Assembly: GCF_958298935.1 (NCBI RefSeq)
Contig: NC_084927.1
Coordinates: 16,768,001-16,832,000 of the forward strand
Origin: Phragmites australis
Lineage: Eukaryota > Streptophyta > Magnoliopsida > Poales > Poaceae
Length of the DNA stretch: 64,000 bases
Reading direction: 5' to 3'
The notes beneath the pieces are model-generated. The model did not search any database, had not been told where the DNA came from, and saw only the letters and a list, made by a program, of their open reading frames with translations. Both the position numbers and the translations under genes were made by a program. Of the stretch, positions 1 through 11,794 are shown piece after piece (position 1 is the stretch's first letter; each line of letters opens with the position of its first letter).

Positions 1-160
1 CTTTGAGAAGATGAAGTACACACCGGGACATCGACAAACTCGACAGATTCGGAATGATATGGATGAATCCAAGGTAGGTCCAAGAGTGAAGTGATGCAGC
101 AAGTGTGATGAATTTAGTCACACGTACAAGAAATGTCCGAAAGATGCACCTAGTATGTAG
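1..160 (+). pseudogene. MULE (Mutator-like) transposase, C-terminal zinc-knuckle tail
   Basis: The frame ending at the TAG at 158-160 encodes a CX2CX4HX4C zinc knuckle (C-S-K-C-D-E-F-S-H-T-Y-K-K-C, 95-136), followed by a short K/P/D tail. A knuckle with this spacing, followed at once by the end of the protein, is the usual C-terminus of plant MuDR/MURA-type transposases, downstream of the SWIM zinc finger. A TGA at 92-94 interrupts the frame just before the first cysteine, so the copy is inactive. The catalytic part lies to the left of the window. It is the nearest evidence that the PMD and GRF genes to the right belong to a MULE. Other zinc-knuckle proteins cannot be fully excluded. Confidence 0.55.
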
Positions 161-698
161 ATGGGGTCGCGACGGCTGTAAAGTGTGAATGTGTTTATCG
201 TATCTGGATGTTCTATTTGTGAGGTTTTCACCTAACCTATGCTCGGGGTAGTTGGACCTTACATTGGTATTTGATTTGGGGTTCCTATATGTTGTAATAT
301 GTTCATGTAACTATGTGTACCTATATGGCATAAGCTGTTCACGTAACTGTGTGTATATGTAATATGTTCATGGAACTGTGTGTAGTTGTATGTTATATGA
401 TGTCCATGTAATTGTTTGTATATGTATAGTACAAAATGTTTAATTTTGTTTTGAATGCAAATATGGTGCACCCACCGACCCCCGAGCTTCTTGACCCTAC
501 AGTGGACAAGAAGCACCGTAGCTTCTTATTTGCCATTCACGAGACTGAGTTAGGAGTTTTGTGAACTCGTGGCCCTAGGGAGCTATTTACGATCGACGAT
601 TGTTGGAAGCACTGGTATGTTGAGAGTTACCTACGTATAATCCTGATTATTTATTTGTTGCATGTGCTAAATTCACTTAATATTCCAAATGATGCAAA
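161..698. other. Non-coding spacer with degenerate short repeats
   Basis: AT-rich spacer between the transposase tail and the PMD gene. Between about 295 and 440, blocks resembling 'tgttcatgtaactgtgtgta' recur in degenerate form. No convincing coding region is visible. Confidence 0.4.
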
Positions 699-3365
699 TT
701 GGCAGTAACTGGTCTCCTACCACTGTGTCATTTGGTGGAGGACCGAGCGATAGAGAACCCTGAGGCAGCCACGAGGCGATTCTATTTTGACCGATCGTTG
801 ATCGCTGCACTGGTCAACCGTTGGAGGCCCGAGACCCACACTTTCCACCTCCCCTTTGGTGAGATGGCTCTGACGTTGCAGGACATAGCCTACATGTTAG
901 GCTTACCTTACGCTACAGCTACCATTGGAGTCATCGACGTGGATATAGACTGGATCAACATCATGCCCACACGGTTCGGCACTGTTCAGTGGAAGGAAGA
1001 TGCACCCCCTACATGCCTGAGTTCCTGTCAGATCCACGCGGACCCACGAAGAAGTGGATCCTCTCGTTCCAGGTACCTTGCAATTTACCTTCACATTTAA
1101 TGTATACTTTCCAATACATTGTACTCATCATGATTTACATTACTTCAAGCTTGCATATATCCACCTGAATGCCGGTTCGAACTCGGTCGTGAGGCACTTG
1201 GAGGCCTACCTGCTTTGGTTGTTCAGCTGGGTTATGTTCACTAGTGGCCAAGGCCACCTGGTGTTGAGGACCCTTTGTGTATGTGAGGTGGATCACAGAT
1301 GCGGAGCCCGATGATGTCCCCCAGTTTAGTTGGGCCTCCGCTATCCTAGCGGCAACATATCGGGCCTTGTGCGATGCATGCACGAAGAAGGAGCCACTAG
1401 CCACTTTTGCTGGGTGCCCACTCCTGCTGCAGTTGTGGTCGTACGAGAGGTTTACCATCAGTCGGCCCATTGTGGACCAGTCCCTGTTCCCCGAGGAATG
1501 GTACAGAGAACCCGAGGAAGACGGGCCCACCATGGGCTCGATGTGGTGTCACCGTCGGGTATGTAGGAAACATAGCTCTACTTTACTTGTCTACTAGTTT
1601 TAGTTGGGCTTAATACTATTTTTCTCCACAGCTACATTGGGTGCACGAGTAGGGCCACAACGTGCATGACCTTTTTAGGGCGTAGTTCTACTGTCTGCGT
1701 CCAGAGGATGTGGTGTGGACCCCCTACAGCCACTTGTAGATACATGGTTGTGCGCCTTTCGGTCTTTCTCCTTTATGCGGCCACAACGAGGACTACTGGC
1801 TTACAAAGAAGCTGCTTGTCTTTGACATCTATGTCATGGAGTCCTCACCCCACCGCGTGATGAGGCAGTACGGACTCTTCCAGGTGTTCCCCCTCATCAA
1901 CATTCGCTCCGTTTAGCCTCACGTTCATAGGTAAGTGAACTTAAATATATAATCCATATCATTCATATCATTTATAGTCTATCTAACATGGTTGGCTAGC
2001 TGGTATTCACGTAAGGGCCAACCGGGTGGCAACCTCTGGGCAAATCCCTTAGCGCCATACATCTTGGCGTGGGCCCATGCTCTTGAGGATGTCGTCGAGG
2101 AGCCTCATCCTTTCGTTGACTTGGCCTACAAGGAGTACCTAAGGTGGTACATCCCGCGTACACGTACACGGGTCACCTACACCCCAGATACTGTTCGGAC
2201 GCACACCGCTTCGACTACGGAGGCCTATCCGAGCCATTGGGACAAGGATGCTGCTTTAGTGGTATATTTAAGTAACTTATCATTTTTGGTTAACATATAA
2301 TCCCATATGAACTACTATATATTGAAACCCCATTTCACGTTTGTTTCAATAGTACGGTATCATACATGATGTCCACAGGGACGCGGCTGAAGCCATGGGA
2401 CGCCTCAAGCAAGGGATGTAGCTTAGTGCGGCGGATGTAGTGGGATTCGTCAAGCGGGTTTTTGATAAGACCGTGCAGGTCCTAAAGTTTACCTAATGCT
2501 AATCCATTCTAGAAGTCGTCAGTGCCCCTTCCAAGTCCAGTGGGGTCAACGTAGAGTCATCCAGAAGGTCTGATGTGCAATGTCCTCCACCGGAGCCGGC
2601 ATCCACACAGCCACCTGAACTGGACCATGACCTCCAGGGCTGATAACAATAGGTACGCCTTATTCATACGTACGTCGGTTAGAGATATTCTTTTCTTACC
2701 GATGCATTTATTTTAAAAAATATGTTAGGTGCATATACACACTTAACGGTGCAGATAGCTACACCTTGGCCAGCACCGATACCTTCACCATTCACATGCC
2801 TCTTAGGTTAGAGGCGCCAATATACTACCGCATTCAATTTATTCAATAATATATCTAATATAATCATCCGTCCACAGGTTACTATGGTAATAAAGTCTGG
2901 ACGTCTGCATCTGTACCTCTACCGTTCGCACCCTGGCCATCTTCAGTTGCCCCTGCATACCATATAGGTACAACATTGCATTTTTACTAATATATTCATT
3001 TTCACATTTACTGTATCTAATAAATTCATCCATTCGCAGGCCCCTTGAGTGATTAGGCATGGACGCCGGCGGCAACATCGTAGTCATCATACCTGAGTTA
3101 GGACGATGAGCCTGGGTCAGACCTAGTGCATGACATCATTAGGGACTTCTTTGGTGCTCCACTCTTGACACAGCAGACCCAAGTAGAGGCCTCAACACCT
3201 GTGATCGCTACGAGGCCTACCAGGAAGATTCTTCCACCAGACAACCTGACCTACTCTAGGGGCCACGCGAGGGCGAACCAGCGGCAGAGGCGACGAGACC
3301 ATCGGCAGAGGCGACGAGACCATGATGGTGAGAACACCTATTGGCAGCGGGGGAGACAACAGTAG
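699..3365 (+). pseudogene. Plant mobile domain (PMD, 'aminotransferase-like') gene, decayed
   Basis: Plus-strand blocks in changing frames reconstruct a plant mobile domain protein. 699-1075 carries the hallmark stretch with R/W-R-P-E-T-H-T-F-H-L-P and G-E-M-A-L-T-L-Q-D. 1165-1270 carries L-E-A-Y-L-L-W-L-F. 1277-1560 carries D-V-P-Q-F-S-W-A-S-A and A-G-C-P-L-L-L-Q-L-W. 1640-1910 carries the Y-W-L-T-K-K and V-M-R-Q-Y-G-L-F segments. 1992-2275 continues the domain, and 3126-3365 is an R/Q-rich C-terminal tail. Frameshifts and stops separate the blocks, and several gaps look like introns. PMD proteins are often misannotated in grasses as phosphatase-7 'long form' or aminotransferase-like; they are TE-associated and are often carried by MULEs. 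No functional product is expected. Confidence 0.75.
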
Positions 3366-4149
3366 AATTTTATGTTGGCTTTTGTAACTTAGATGTTTGT
3401 TTCATGATGCATCTTTGATTCGTAGTCATCTTCTCTATTTTTCTATCTCCCTCTAATGCAGTGCCTTCGTCAGCTACATGACGAAGAGCATGTACAACAC
3501 GTCTAGTCATACATATTCATACATGTCTACTTTCTATGTATTACATGTTCAGATGTTACTATTTGCCATGTCATTAATGCATTTCTTAATCCCCATGTGA
3601 CATCATTCTACTAGCTTTTCATAGTGACTTCACCTCTCGCTGCCACCTTTGTAGGGAGGTGCGACACCTCGTTGATACATTTTCAGAGCGATGTGACCGC
3701 ACGCTGCCACCTTTTCAGAGCATTGTGAATGCAAGCTACCACCTTTTTAGGGCGATGTGATCGTACACTTCCAACTACTCAAAGTCCAGTGACTGCTCGC
3801 TACATGAAGGCATCCAATGCATGCACTATCATAACATTTCTCTTTTCCAAAGCACCGCTACCATAGTGTCTTATATTAACGTACTATGTTGTTTTTCCTT
3901 ACTGGTGCACATCGAAAATAGGCTTTAGAACATTGTCAACCATTACACACCGTCCAAGCACAATTCTTTCCAACATGTAAAAAACATTACTCCTATGGTA
4001 CATATGGAAGTCGTTACATGATATGCAAATCCCGAGTACTCCTGTGTACATAATGGGATTCGCACATTTAGGGAATGAAAAATAGTACATGTCAAATACC
4101 AAATCAAATCCTCAGCTGACCACTAGAACACATCGACATTACTCACAGT
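3366..4149. repeat. Non-coding spacer with a degenerate tandem repeat
   Basis: No coding potential found. Between about 3621 and 3810, roughly five imperfect units of 36-40 bp recur. Each contains a core like 'gctgccaccttttcagagc' followed by 'gatgtgaccgcac'. The rest is AT-rich unique-looking DNA. Confidence 0.5.
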
Positions 4150-4580
4150 TGTTCCTCCAACACATCATGCGAGGCAGGATATACAATTGTTCCTATACTT
4201 CCTCGATGACGACGTGCAAGTGACAGATGTATTCTTGAATGTGTGGTTCTATCCGTGGGTCAATCCAGTACTGGAAACCACAATCATCTGTCAAGAAAAA
4301 GTGATAGATGAGATAAGTAAATGGTATTGATAAAATCGCAAATAAAGTGAGTATTATTTGTTCATACTCTGAAATGTGGACAACGGAAGAATCGATGGCC
4401 TTCATCACCGAAATGCTCATAAACTTAGACTGCAACATCATCTCCATGTCAACATGGCGGCCAAAATGAGCAAGGAAGAGCATTGGTTTCACTAGAAATC
4501 TCTACCATAGACGTCTAAATGGGGGGGGGTGTGGAGGTTGTGGATCGATAGGGCCATCAAGAGGATGAGGATATGCCATT
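4150..4580 (-). pseudogene. GRF-type zinc-finger protein, decayed
   Basis: Read on the minus strand, frames in 4580-4375 give P-C-S-F-W-P-P-C, then Y-E-H-F-G-D-E-G-H-R-F-F-R-C-P-H-F. After a probable intron (about 4370-4295) comes D-D-C-G-F-Q-Y-W-I-D-P with H-I-Q-E-Y-I. The pattern C..C ... G.R.F..C ... C.F..W.D is that of the plant GRF zinc finger, here as a short protein of the kind found in many copies in grass genomes. At least one frameshift and stops break it. It is oriented opposite to its neighbours. The ligand spacing supports the family; the gene is non-functional as seen. Confidence 0.5.
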
Positions 4581-4893
4581 GTCTCATTTCAATTTGAGGT
4601 TAGGAGATGTGTGAGTAGAGAATCGATTGAGTTTTATTTATATACAAGAAATCCAGACGGTAGTGGATACATGTGGTAGCACTGAAAAGTCTAGTCGCTA
4701 GACTGCACTGGCCTATTATGAAAAGCAATGAAAAGTCTATTCACTAGAGTGCACCAGTCTATTATGGGTACCACTGCAAAATTGTGTGACAGGATTCCCT
4801 GAGACCCACCCTGACATCGCAATAAATCTCCCTTGAACATAGTGAACATTTTATGGCAGTATTCCCCCTTGTGCATATAAGGATAACCCATCC

Positions 4894-5599
4894 ATGGCTA
4901 CTTCATCTCCAACACAGTCCAACACAATCCTTTCCATGGCTATCGGGTCCGAGTCCAACAAGGGTAAGGGAAACATGGGCCCTTACGAGCTATGTCACGA
5001 CATCCTTGATAGAATCAAGCATGAGAAAGAAGGGTGAAAGAGAAGTGAAGACCCAGAGCAAAAGAAGAGGGAGATCAAGCTGCAGATAGAAGTGCATGAG
5101 GCACGCATGCCACAGGGCAACTACGGTAAAATAGCACGCCAGAAACCATTCCCGCTTGCCAGGGTTGCTTGGTACCAATGTGGGGTAAGTTTGCACGACA
5201 TCTTTCCAAGCTATGAATTTCATCTAATTCACATGCTTCCCTCCAATAGTACGACAAGCCTAGTGCAAGTACGAATGGTATGCGAATGAAGAAGACTATG
5301 CAAAAATCAACTACAACTACGATGAGGCTGAGGCAATGAGACGCGCAGATGTTGAACAACCGAAGATTAGGCTACAGGAGCTTAACGTAGAGTGGTGGGA
5401 TAAGTACCTCACTACATACGGTAACATGTAGGTTCCCCTGCAATGTGTGTGTGGCCTACCGGCTGTGCCGGGGTCTGTGGCATGTGGACTGGCACAAGGG
5501 TACGTATGTAGCAAGCTTTACCCCTATGGATGCAACTTCCAAGAGATCCACTAGGAATATCTGGATGAGAAGCCTCCATCTTTTCCACCCACCCAGTAG
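4894..5599 (+). pseudogene. GRF-associated grass TE-cargo protein, decayed (copy 1)
   Basis: An ATG at 4894 opens a frame with G-P-Y-E-L-C-H-D-I-L-D-R-I-K-H and a charged stretch rich in K, E and R, interrupted by a TGA near 5036. A likely donor (ggtaag) lies near 5186 and an acceptor near 5250. The second exon has E-E-D-Y-A-K-I-N-Y-N-Y-D-E-A, then E-W-W-D-K-Y, and a degraded Cys-rich motif (L-Q-C-V-C-G-L-P-A). It ends at the TAG at 5597-5599. There are at least two further in-frame stops. The Cys motif followed by Y-P-Y-G-C-N-F resembles the first half of a GRF finger. A TATA-like box (catataag) sits about 20 bp upstream of the ATG. The family assignment is tentative. Confidence 0.4.
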
Positions 5600-6146
5600 A
5601 TGTTTTTTTGCACTTGATAATCTATCTTTCCATAAGGCATATTTCATTTAGTAATGGGGTACCACATGCCATTGTAAATTGTCGTAGATTCTGTACGAAT
5701 AGAGTACGAGTTAGAGCATATTGCCTTATGTACTGTAGCCACAGATAGGCAATGAATGCTTACGATGATCCTTATATATGATGTACTTTACTTTCATCAA
5801 TGAAATGGTCGGGATTTATCATTCTACCAATACATTAACCCAATACTTTCACAGGATTCCATGCCTTCAATGCAGAGATAACAATAACTCATTGCTGAAC
5901 TTTTGCAGAATGAAATAACAACACCAAGCAACAGCTTCCATAGGGAATGTCTGCCAAGCATTAATGTCATAACTTTTCTAGCTTTCATAGGGAATCCTTA
6001 CTCATTTGTCCTTATGCACAATACTCCCTTGCTCTAGCCCCCAGTCATGCCCATGCACTTAGTCCATACACCAGCCCCCAGCCACCATAAATAACCCCAC
6101 CCTGAACCATGGATAGACCACTCCTTCCTTAGCTCTCTCAACCACA
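5600..6146. other. Non-coding spacer
   Basis: AT-rich DNA between two decayed GRF-type genes. Apart from the short run upstream of the next ATG, I see no conserved coding or repeat structure. Confidence 0.4.
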
Positions 6147-6745
6147 ATGTCTTCCTCAGCTCTACCAAACCCGCCCAAGAAACATTGGGGGAATTTCATC
6201 CCCTAGGAGGTCAAACGACCGATGTGTTTCTCTAGCGACCCTTGTAGGCTTTGTGAGTCCTAGGACATCTCCTACGCCTATGACATACACTTCTTCATGT
6301 GTGCCAACTACCAGCATGACCCGCCTTGACATGGACCGTATGAGTACCCACCAGTATAGCGATATAAATCACTCATGTGACACTTTCCATACGATTTCAT
6401 TTACTGTCTTACTAATTTCCCCTCTTGTTTCATTTCTGCGGTCTCCTCCATGTATCTGTTACTTCATGGAATAGTTGGACATGGAGCAAAATGAGCACCA
6501 GAAGTGGTGGGTTGATATGGAGATGCGGTGGAAGGAAGCTTACAAATGCTAGGAGTATGAGCAAAAGTAGGAGGAACTATGGCTAAAACATCAGGAGGAG
6601 GAGCACATGAGGAAGGCAGCGAAGGAGTGCGCCGTGGCTGAAGCATGCAAAGCAGAGAGGGAAAGGAAGTAGGACAGGGCTCATCGCGCTAAGGCGGAGG
6701 GCCCCGATGCCCTGTGAAAGGGCAAATATCCTAGATGCACTCAGT
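6147..6745 (+). pseudogene. GRF-zinc-finger-type protein with charged C-terminus, decayed (copy 2)
   Basis: The ATG at 6147 begins a frame with K-K-H-W-G-N-F, then C-F-S-S-D-P-C and, after a stop, Y-D-I-H-F-F-M-C-A-N-Y-Q-H-D-P-P; this matches the C..C ... FF.C pattern of a GRF finger. After a probable intron (about 6360-6475), a highly charged helical segment follows (H-Q-K-W-W-V-D-M-E and E-E-E-H-M-R-K-A-A-K-E). It ends in G-P-D-A-L-*-K-G-K-Y-P-R, a tail typical of grass GRF-type proteins. At least five in-frame stops are present. The head and tail are clearer than those of the copy at 4894. Confidence 0.5.
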
Positions 6746-7834
6746 AGAGAGCATCTATTGTAATATGGCCTATTTTCATTCCCCAAGGTATGTTAGATTT
6801 AGCAGCGACATGCTATTAGGTTAGTCTTTAGGCGTACCATATATGCCAACGTTTGTTGTCGTCATATCTTTATGGTTAGGGTCCATTCGCGCAGCAACGA
6901 AAAATCCTATATCCCATGTAATGTTTATCAGTGTATGTAACCTCCGTGCCGGGAAATATGATAATTGTGCTTCACAACCACTATTGTTCAACAAACTAGA
7001 TTTTATATCCTCCCAATGTTACTTCACTAAAAAAATAACTCACAATTTTACATCAACTAAATAAATAAATGTCAACAAAATTACATTGAATCAAAACTAA
7101 GGATAAAATGAACCACTCCGTGAAGTGTATACGACAATTTGAAACATCTGATAGGGTGGTTAGTCCCTGATATTTTTCGCCGAATGAATATGCAATATTT
7201 TTCAAATTGCCGTATACAAAAGTTATATAAAAAATCCAAACTGCCCCCTCAGAGGGTGGTAAGGGGCTCACCGCTCTCTGAGAGGGCGGTAAGAGGCAGT
7301 ATGACGGGGGTGAGCCCTTACCACCCTCTCACAGGAGGTAAGGTCTAACCGCCCCATGAGAGGGCGGTAAGGGCCAGGTGACGCTGACCATGCCACCGTG
7401 GCACTGTTACCGCCCTCTTAAAGGGTTGTAACCCTTTTAGACAGTGGTAGGTGTCTATTCCTGCAAATATTTTTAGTCAAAGTATATTTTTGTTCATATT
7501 TATGCTAGAAAATATAAAAATAAAAAGTCCTAGATCCCGATGCACCTCTGGACCTCCACCAATTGTGGCACACTCATCGGCCACCAGATGTCCACCTGAG
7601 CCAACGGCCAACAAGCCTAACTCGGCTTGCGTGCGCACTCGCCTCGGGGTGTCCTGCTCTAGCTGGGCTCCGTTGCACGCGTGCACTCGAGCCCACTTAG
7701 GTCACGACCTCGTTCGGTCTCCTCGCTCACATGCCACTGCGTGTCTGGGCTGATGCCAGCCATGCGCCTCCACCAGCCCATCCGCCGTGTTGTCTCTTGC
7801 CTGCTCGCTCGCCAGGCCTGCCACGCACGGGATG
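6746..7834. other. Non-coding DNA with inverted/direct 'agagggcggtaag' motifs
   Basis: No gene is supported. 7240-7440 contains at least six copies of agagggcggtaag or its complement in both orientations, spaced about 25-50 bp apart, which could fold into stems. 7550-7830 is GC-rich with several short overlapping open frames but no recognisable domain. Confidence 0.5.
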
Positions 7835-8504
7835 TGTAACACCCTAAATTTTCAAGTTTTGCAATAGTTTAAAATTTTGCTAGAAAGTAATAGAAGGCAA
7901 TTCTGTTCAATAGAAGAATTAATTTCTAAATTTAAATTGCCATAGGTTGTAGGTAAGTTTTTTGCATTCATATCGTCGTAGTTGAAATAGGTTTTTATGC
8001 TTGAAAAATATATGAAAAAATTCGCTAGAACTCGCTTGTTTAAAACCCCTTTTGAAAATTGTTCAAAATCTTAAAAGAAAAGGGATTTTCAAATTGGAAA
8101 ATGCTTCTGGGCTGATTTTCTCCTCCGGCCCACTTCTTCCTCTCCCTGCGCCGACCCGCTAGGTCGAGTTGTCCTGCGTGTGCCTGAGCCGGCCCCCTCC
8201 CTCCTTATCTCACCGCCATGTGGGCCCCGCCCCAAGCTGAGACACGCAACGAGCCGCCACCCGCCCTGAGCTGGCTTGCCCTCTTATACCTCCCGCTGCC
8301 CGCCCGTTTCACCCCAATCGTCGCGCCGTTTCAAAATCCCACCTCCCCGCTCCATCACTCGCCAATGAAAGTGCATGGCCATGATCCCCTCCCTTCCTTC
8401 ACTCGATTCTGGTTGTTTCCCCCTTCATTCCTACCTCAAAATTTGGAAACTGTCACAATTATGGAATTAAAGCCGCCAGCCAAATCCTCTAGAATCCACC
8501 CACT

Positions 8505-8532
8505 CCTCTCCCTCTCTCTCTCTCGCATATAA
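8505..8532 (+). promoter_or_regulatory. Putative LTR promoter: CT tract and TATA box
   Basis: A run of CT dinucleotides directly precedes catataag inside the large solo LTR. This is a plausible U3/R transcription start region. Confidence 0.4.
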
Positions 8533-10401
8533 GCCTTCTATCTCCTTCTTTGCGATGTTCCACACTTTTTCCCACATTTTCCCCTTTATCTTTCTCTCGG
8601 ATTCGATCTCAGCGCCAGTTCTTCTTTGCCATCGGTGAGGAGCTCCCTGCCGCCACATTTCTCCTTGGCTGAGCCTCCTATGTCTTTGGCTCTTGTTTCT
8701 TTGGCATCGGAGTGTCTCCGGCAAAGCTTCCCGTTGCTCCTTGGTTCTTCTTCCGTCATTGGATGCCACCGCACCGAGCTCGAAGCCTTGCCGTCTGCCA
8801 TTCCCCATCACTAGCTGTTGTCGGACCTTCTCTACCGTCATGAAGCCGCGGTAAAGAATACCCGTGTCGCCCTCTCTCTTTTGAGCCATTTCGCGTCGCG
8901 ATCCGTGGCCAGTAGCGCGATTTTGCGCTACTCTGGCGAGGTCCTGGCCGCCCGCCGCTGTCGCCCGCCGTCCGCCAGTGCTTGCGCTACCCGGCTGAGA
9001 CGTCGTCCGCCCCTTTAAAACCCAGCCACCTGATCTCAATCCGACGGCCGAGATTAGATACACCTTCAAACCTCTTAATCCGCCCACCGTGGACCATGGA
9101 CCGGCCTCCAGGCCATGGTCCATGGACTCGTGAACCTATTCCACGCGATTTTTTTTTTCAATAGAAAAATAAATCCGGTTTTGCTTTATGACATCATAAT
9201 CAAGATTTTCAGTATAAATATATTCGCTTTATTCTTTGAAATTAAGTAAAATTTGCATATTAGCCCCTAGAACTTTAAAAGCTTATAACTTTTTTCTCGT
9301 AGCTCTAATTTGGGCGATTTTTGCGCTCAAATATTTGTAGCGTCATGTAGAATCTTTTTATAGGGTTTTTACCTAGTTTTAGTACTATTTGCTGTACTGT
9401 TCTTAGTAGTTCCCTTGTGTGTGTTTTTCCGGTTCATCGTTAGGAGGTGATCAGTTCGGGAATCTGCAAGATCAAGTTTTTGAAGACTTCAAGCAACCCT
9501 CAGCTGAAGGCAAGTGCCATTGAACATCTTGCTCCTGTTTTAGGATTAATGTGTAGTTATTTATCCTTCTTAGCATGCTTGTCAAAATTGGAATCCCATG
9601 TTAGGGTTTACTAGCTTTTGTATGATTATTTCTTGTCGCCGTTGTTGAGTCATGGTTAATGATGGGTAGATATGCTGGTGCTATCATAGTTGAGGAAATG
9701 TTAGTCTTGACTAATAATTATGCAACAAGAATCGGGTATGTTAATTTTGTAGCAACATGGTATAGGGATCCCAACAGAATATTTGTATGATGATGGTGCG
9801 GGAATACACGTGTGCGGGTAATGCACAATTGGTTTGTGGTTATACTTGTGTGGGATCCTAAGGACCGGTTCTTGAAGCATGTAACCCGACTAAACCACAC
9901 AACCACGAGGCTTATATGGGTACGGCCTGGCCAACTAATTAGCTACCCCTCCGGTTTTGTGGGCACCAATGGGCAGTTAAGTGGCACAAGAAGGGGCTTC
10001 TGCAGCGATGGAATTGTATGTTAGCGGTGAAACCTCAGTGGGTGCCTATGGATCGGCGAGAGCTTTGTAAAGGCCTTGTAGTGAGACCCCGACTCCACAC
10101 CCCGGAAGTGTGAAGCAACATGGAATCACGACTCATAGGGAACGCTGTGCAAACTTTACAGAGTATCAACCTGATCAAACCAGCCGTGCTCACGGTCAAG
10201 AGCGGCTTGGATTTCTTCATGATTAGATGGGATTAGGGCTTGGTATGGTTGGTTGGTAGCTGGATAATGGAATTATCTGGTGAGTTTTGGTAGTCGGATG
10301 AAATCTGATTAGTCAATCCTTTTGTTATAGTGGTGTCTTCACACTTAGTAAATAGGATGCCTGTTGTTGGAGTTATTAGGTTAAAGTTTGCTTAGGGTAG
10401 T

Positions 10402-11794
10402 TGTCGGTGACACAGGAATCAGGGGTGCCCGAGTCCCGAGACCAGGCCAGCAGGTTGCCATGTGGCGACCTCTCGCGGGGATGATCTCCCCGAAGTGCGA
10501 GAAGACTAAGTCCCGGGAGAGGGCGCTCGGGGCCATGAACAGTGGTCCCCGTGTACCCGAGTTCTCCGATGATCTACGAAGACCAAGTGCCGGGAAGAGA
10601 GTGCTCGGGGTCATGAACAGTGGCCCCCGAGCACCTGAGTACCTCGAGGACCCAAGGAAGGTAGTTCCGGGAGAGAGTGCTCAGGGCCGTGAACAGTGGC
10701 CCCCGAGCACTCGGTTCCCCGAGGATCTGAACAGTCGATTCTGGGAGAAAGTGCTCGGGGCTGTGAACAGTGGCTCCCGAGCACTCGGTTCCCCGAGGAC
10801 CAAGAAAGGGCATATCCAGGAGAGAGTGCTCGGGGCTGTGAACAACGATCCCCAAGCACTCGGTTCCCCCACAGCCTAAGAAGTCCTTCACCGGTGGCCC
10901 CCAGAGGTCTAGCGGTGAGGTGTCAGCCCGTGAAAGGCCCGATGCCGCATTTAAGGGGGCGTGTGGCCTGTCACTTCCAACTGCTCCAGCCACGCTCGGT
11001 GTCAGTCCCTGCCACATTCTGGCAGGAGAGCGTGGGGACATTTAATGCACGGGTCCCATCCCGCGTCATCCGGCGCGCCTCGGGATAGCATCGCGAGGCC
11101 CAAGGCGCCTCTACTGCCGCCCTGCTGTGTCAGGTGAACAAGACCGGGCGGGCACGTCGGGCTGCTCTGTGGCTGCCCGGTGGGCCCGCTCCACAGCGCC
11201 GGTTGCCAACGCCATCATGATGACCGAGACAGGGTGGGGGCGCATTTTCAACCCCGCCATCACTTCGCGCAGCAGCCCATAATGGCTGCTTTTCCATTTA
11301 TGGCACCTTGGAACTCATGCCCTCCCCTTCAGGGTACGCTACCGCCGGCGGGTATTTAAAGAGGAGCCGGTGGACACAGAGAAGGAGGCCGAATCCAGAC
11401 AGATCGAGCTCTCTGACTCTCTCCCTCGGACGGGAACGAAGACCAAAGACGGAAGAGCACCCCAGTACAAGCACAGAAGCTGAGACCACCGAAGAACAAG
11501 GAGCCCGAAGCTCTAGGATAGACAAACATTCTTGTAACCCGCAACATCCCTGAGAGACATCCTCAGTGCATTTATAGCATACATACAGGAGTAGGGTGTT
11601 ACGCTCAGTACGGCCCAAACCTGTCTAAAAACCTCTAGTGCATTTACTGCATTCTGCATTCGATCATTCCATCCCACCTGCCATCGCATTTACGCCCATT
11701 CACTTCACCCGCAAACAGATTCAGAATCATCCCCCCGGCCGAATCTCAAAGGGGGTCCCTTCGGATCCCTGCTTTAGGAGTTCACCCTCCGACA
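10402..11794 (+). mobile_element. Nested solo LTR of a gypsy-like family, TSD GTAGT
   Basis: It begins TGTCGGTGACAC and ends CTCCGACA. A perfect 5-bp TSD GTAGT flanks it (10397-10401 and 11795-11799). It sits wholly inside the 7.8-12.2 kb solo LTR, so it is the younger insertion. Its start and end resemble the LTR at 37448-38473, which is associated with a gypsy 'Transposase_28' reading frame; this suggests a related gypsy family. A TATA-like tatttaaag lies near 11352. Length is 1,393 bp. Confidence 0.88.
10510..10868 (+). repeat. Five tandem hairpin-forming units in LTR U3
   Basis: About five units of 72-82 bp. Each carries the inverted pair GTGCTCGGGG ... CCCCGAGCAC around a spacer like 'ctgtgaacagtgg', with linkers such as 'ggttccccgagga'. 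The same inverted pair appears two or three times in each related LTR at 34.3-35.3 and 37.4-37.7 kb. Confidence 0.8.

Noticed and set aside
699..1100. Possible serine/threonine phosphatase or aminotransferase gene
   Set aside because: The motifs are those of the plant mobile domain; such database names are legacy misannotations. No phosphatase or aminotransferase catalytic motif is present.
8467..9123. 218-aa minus-strand open frame
   Set aside because: It lies in the promoter-proximal GC/CT-rich part of the outer solo LTR, antisense to the inferred LTR strand, with no domain.
10388..11088. Overlapping open frames on both strands within the nested LTR
   Set aside because: They come from GC-rich tandem LTR repeats; there are no domains and they lie inside a solo LTR.
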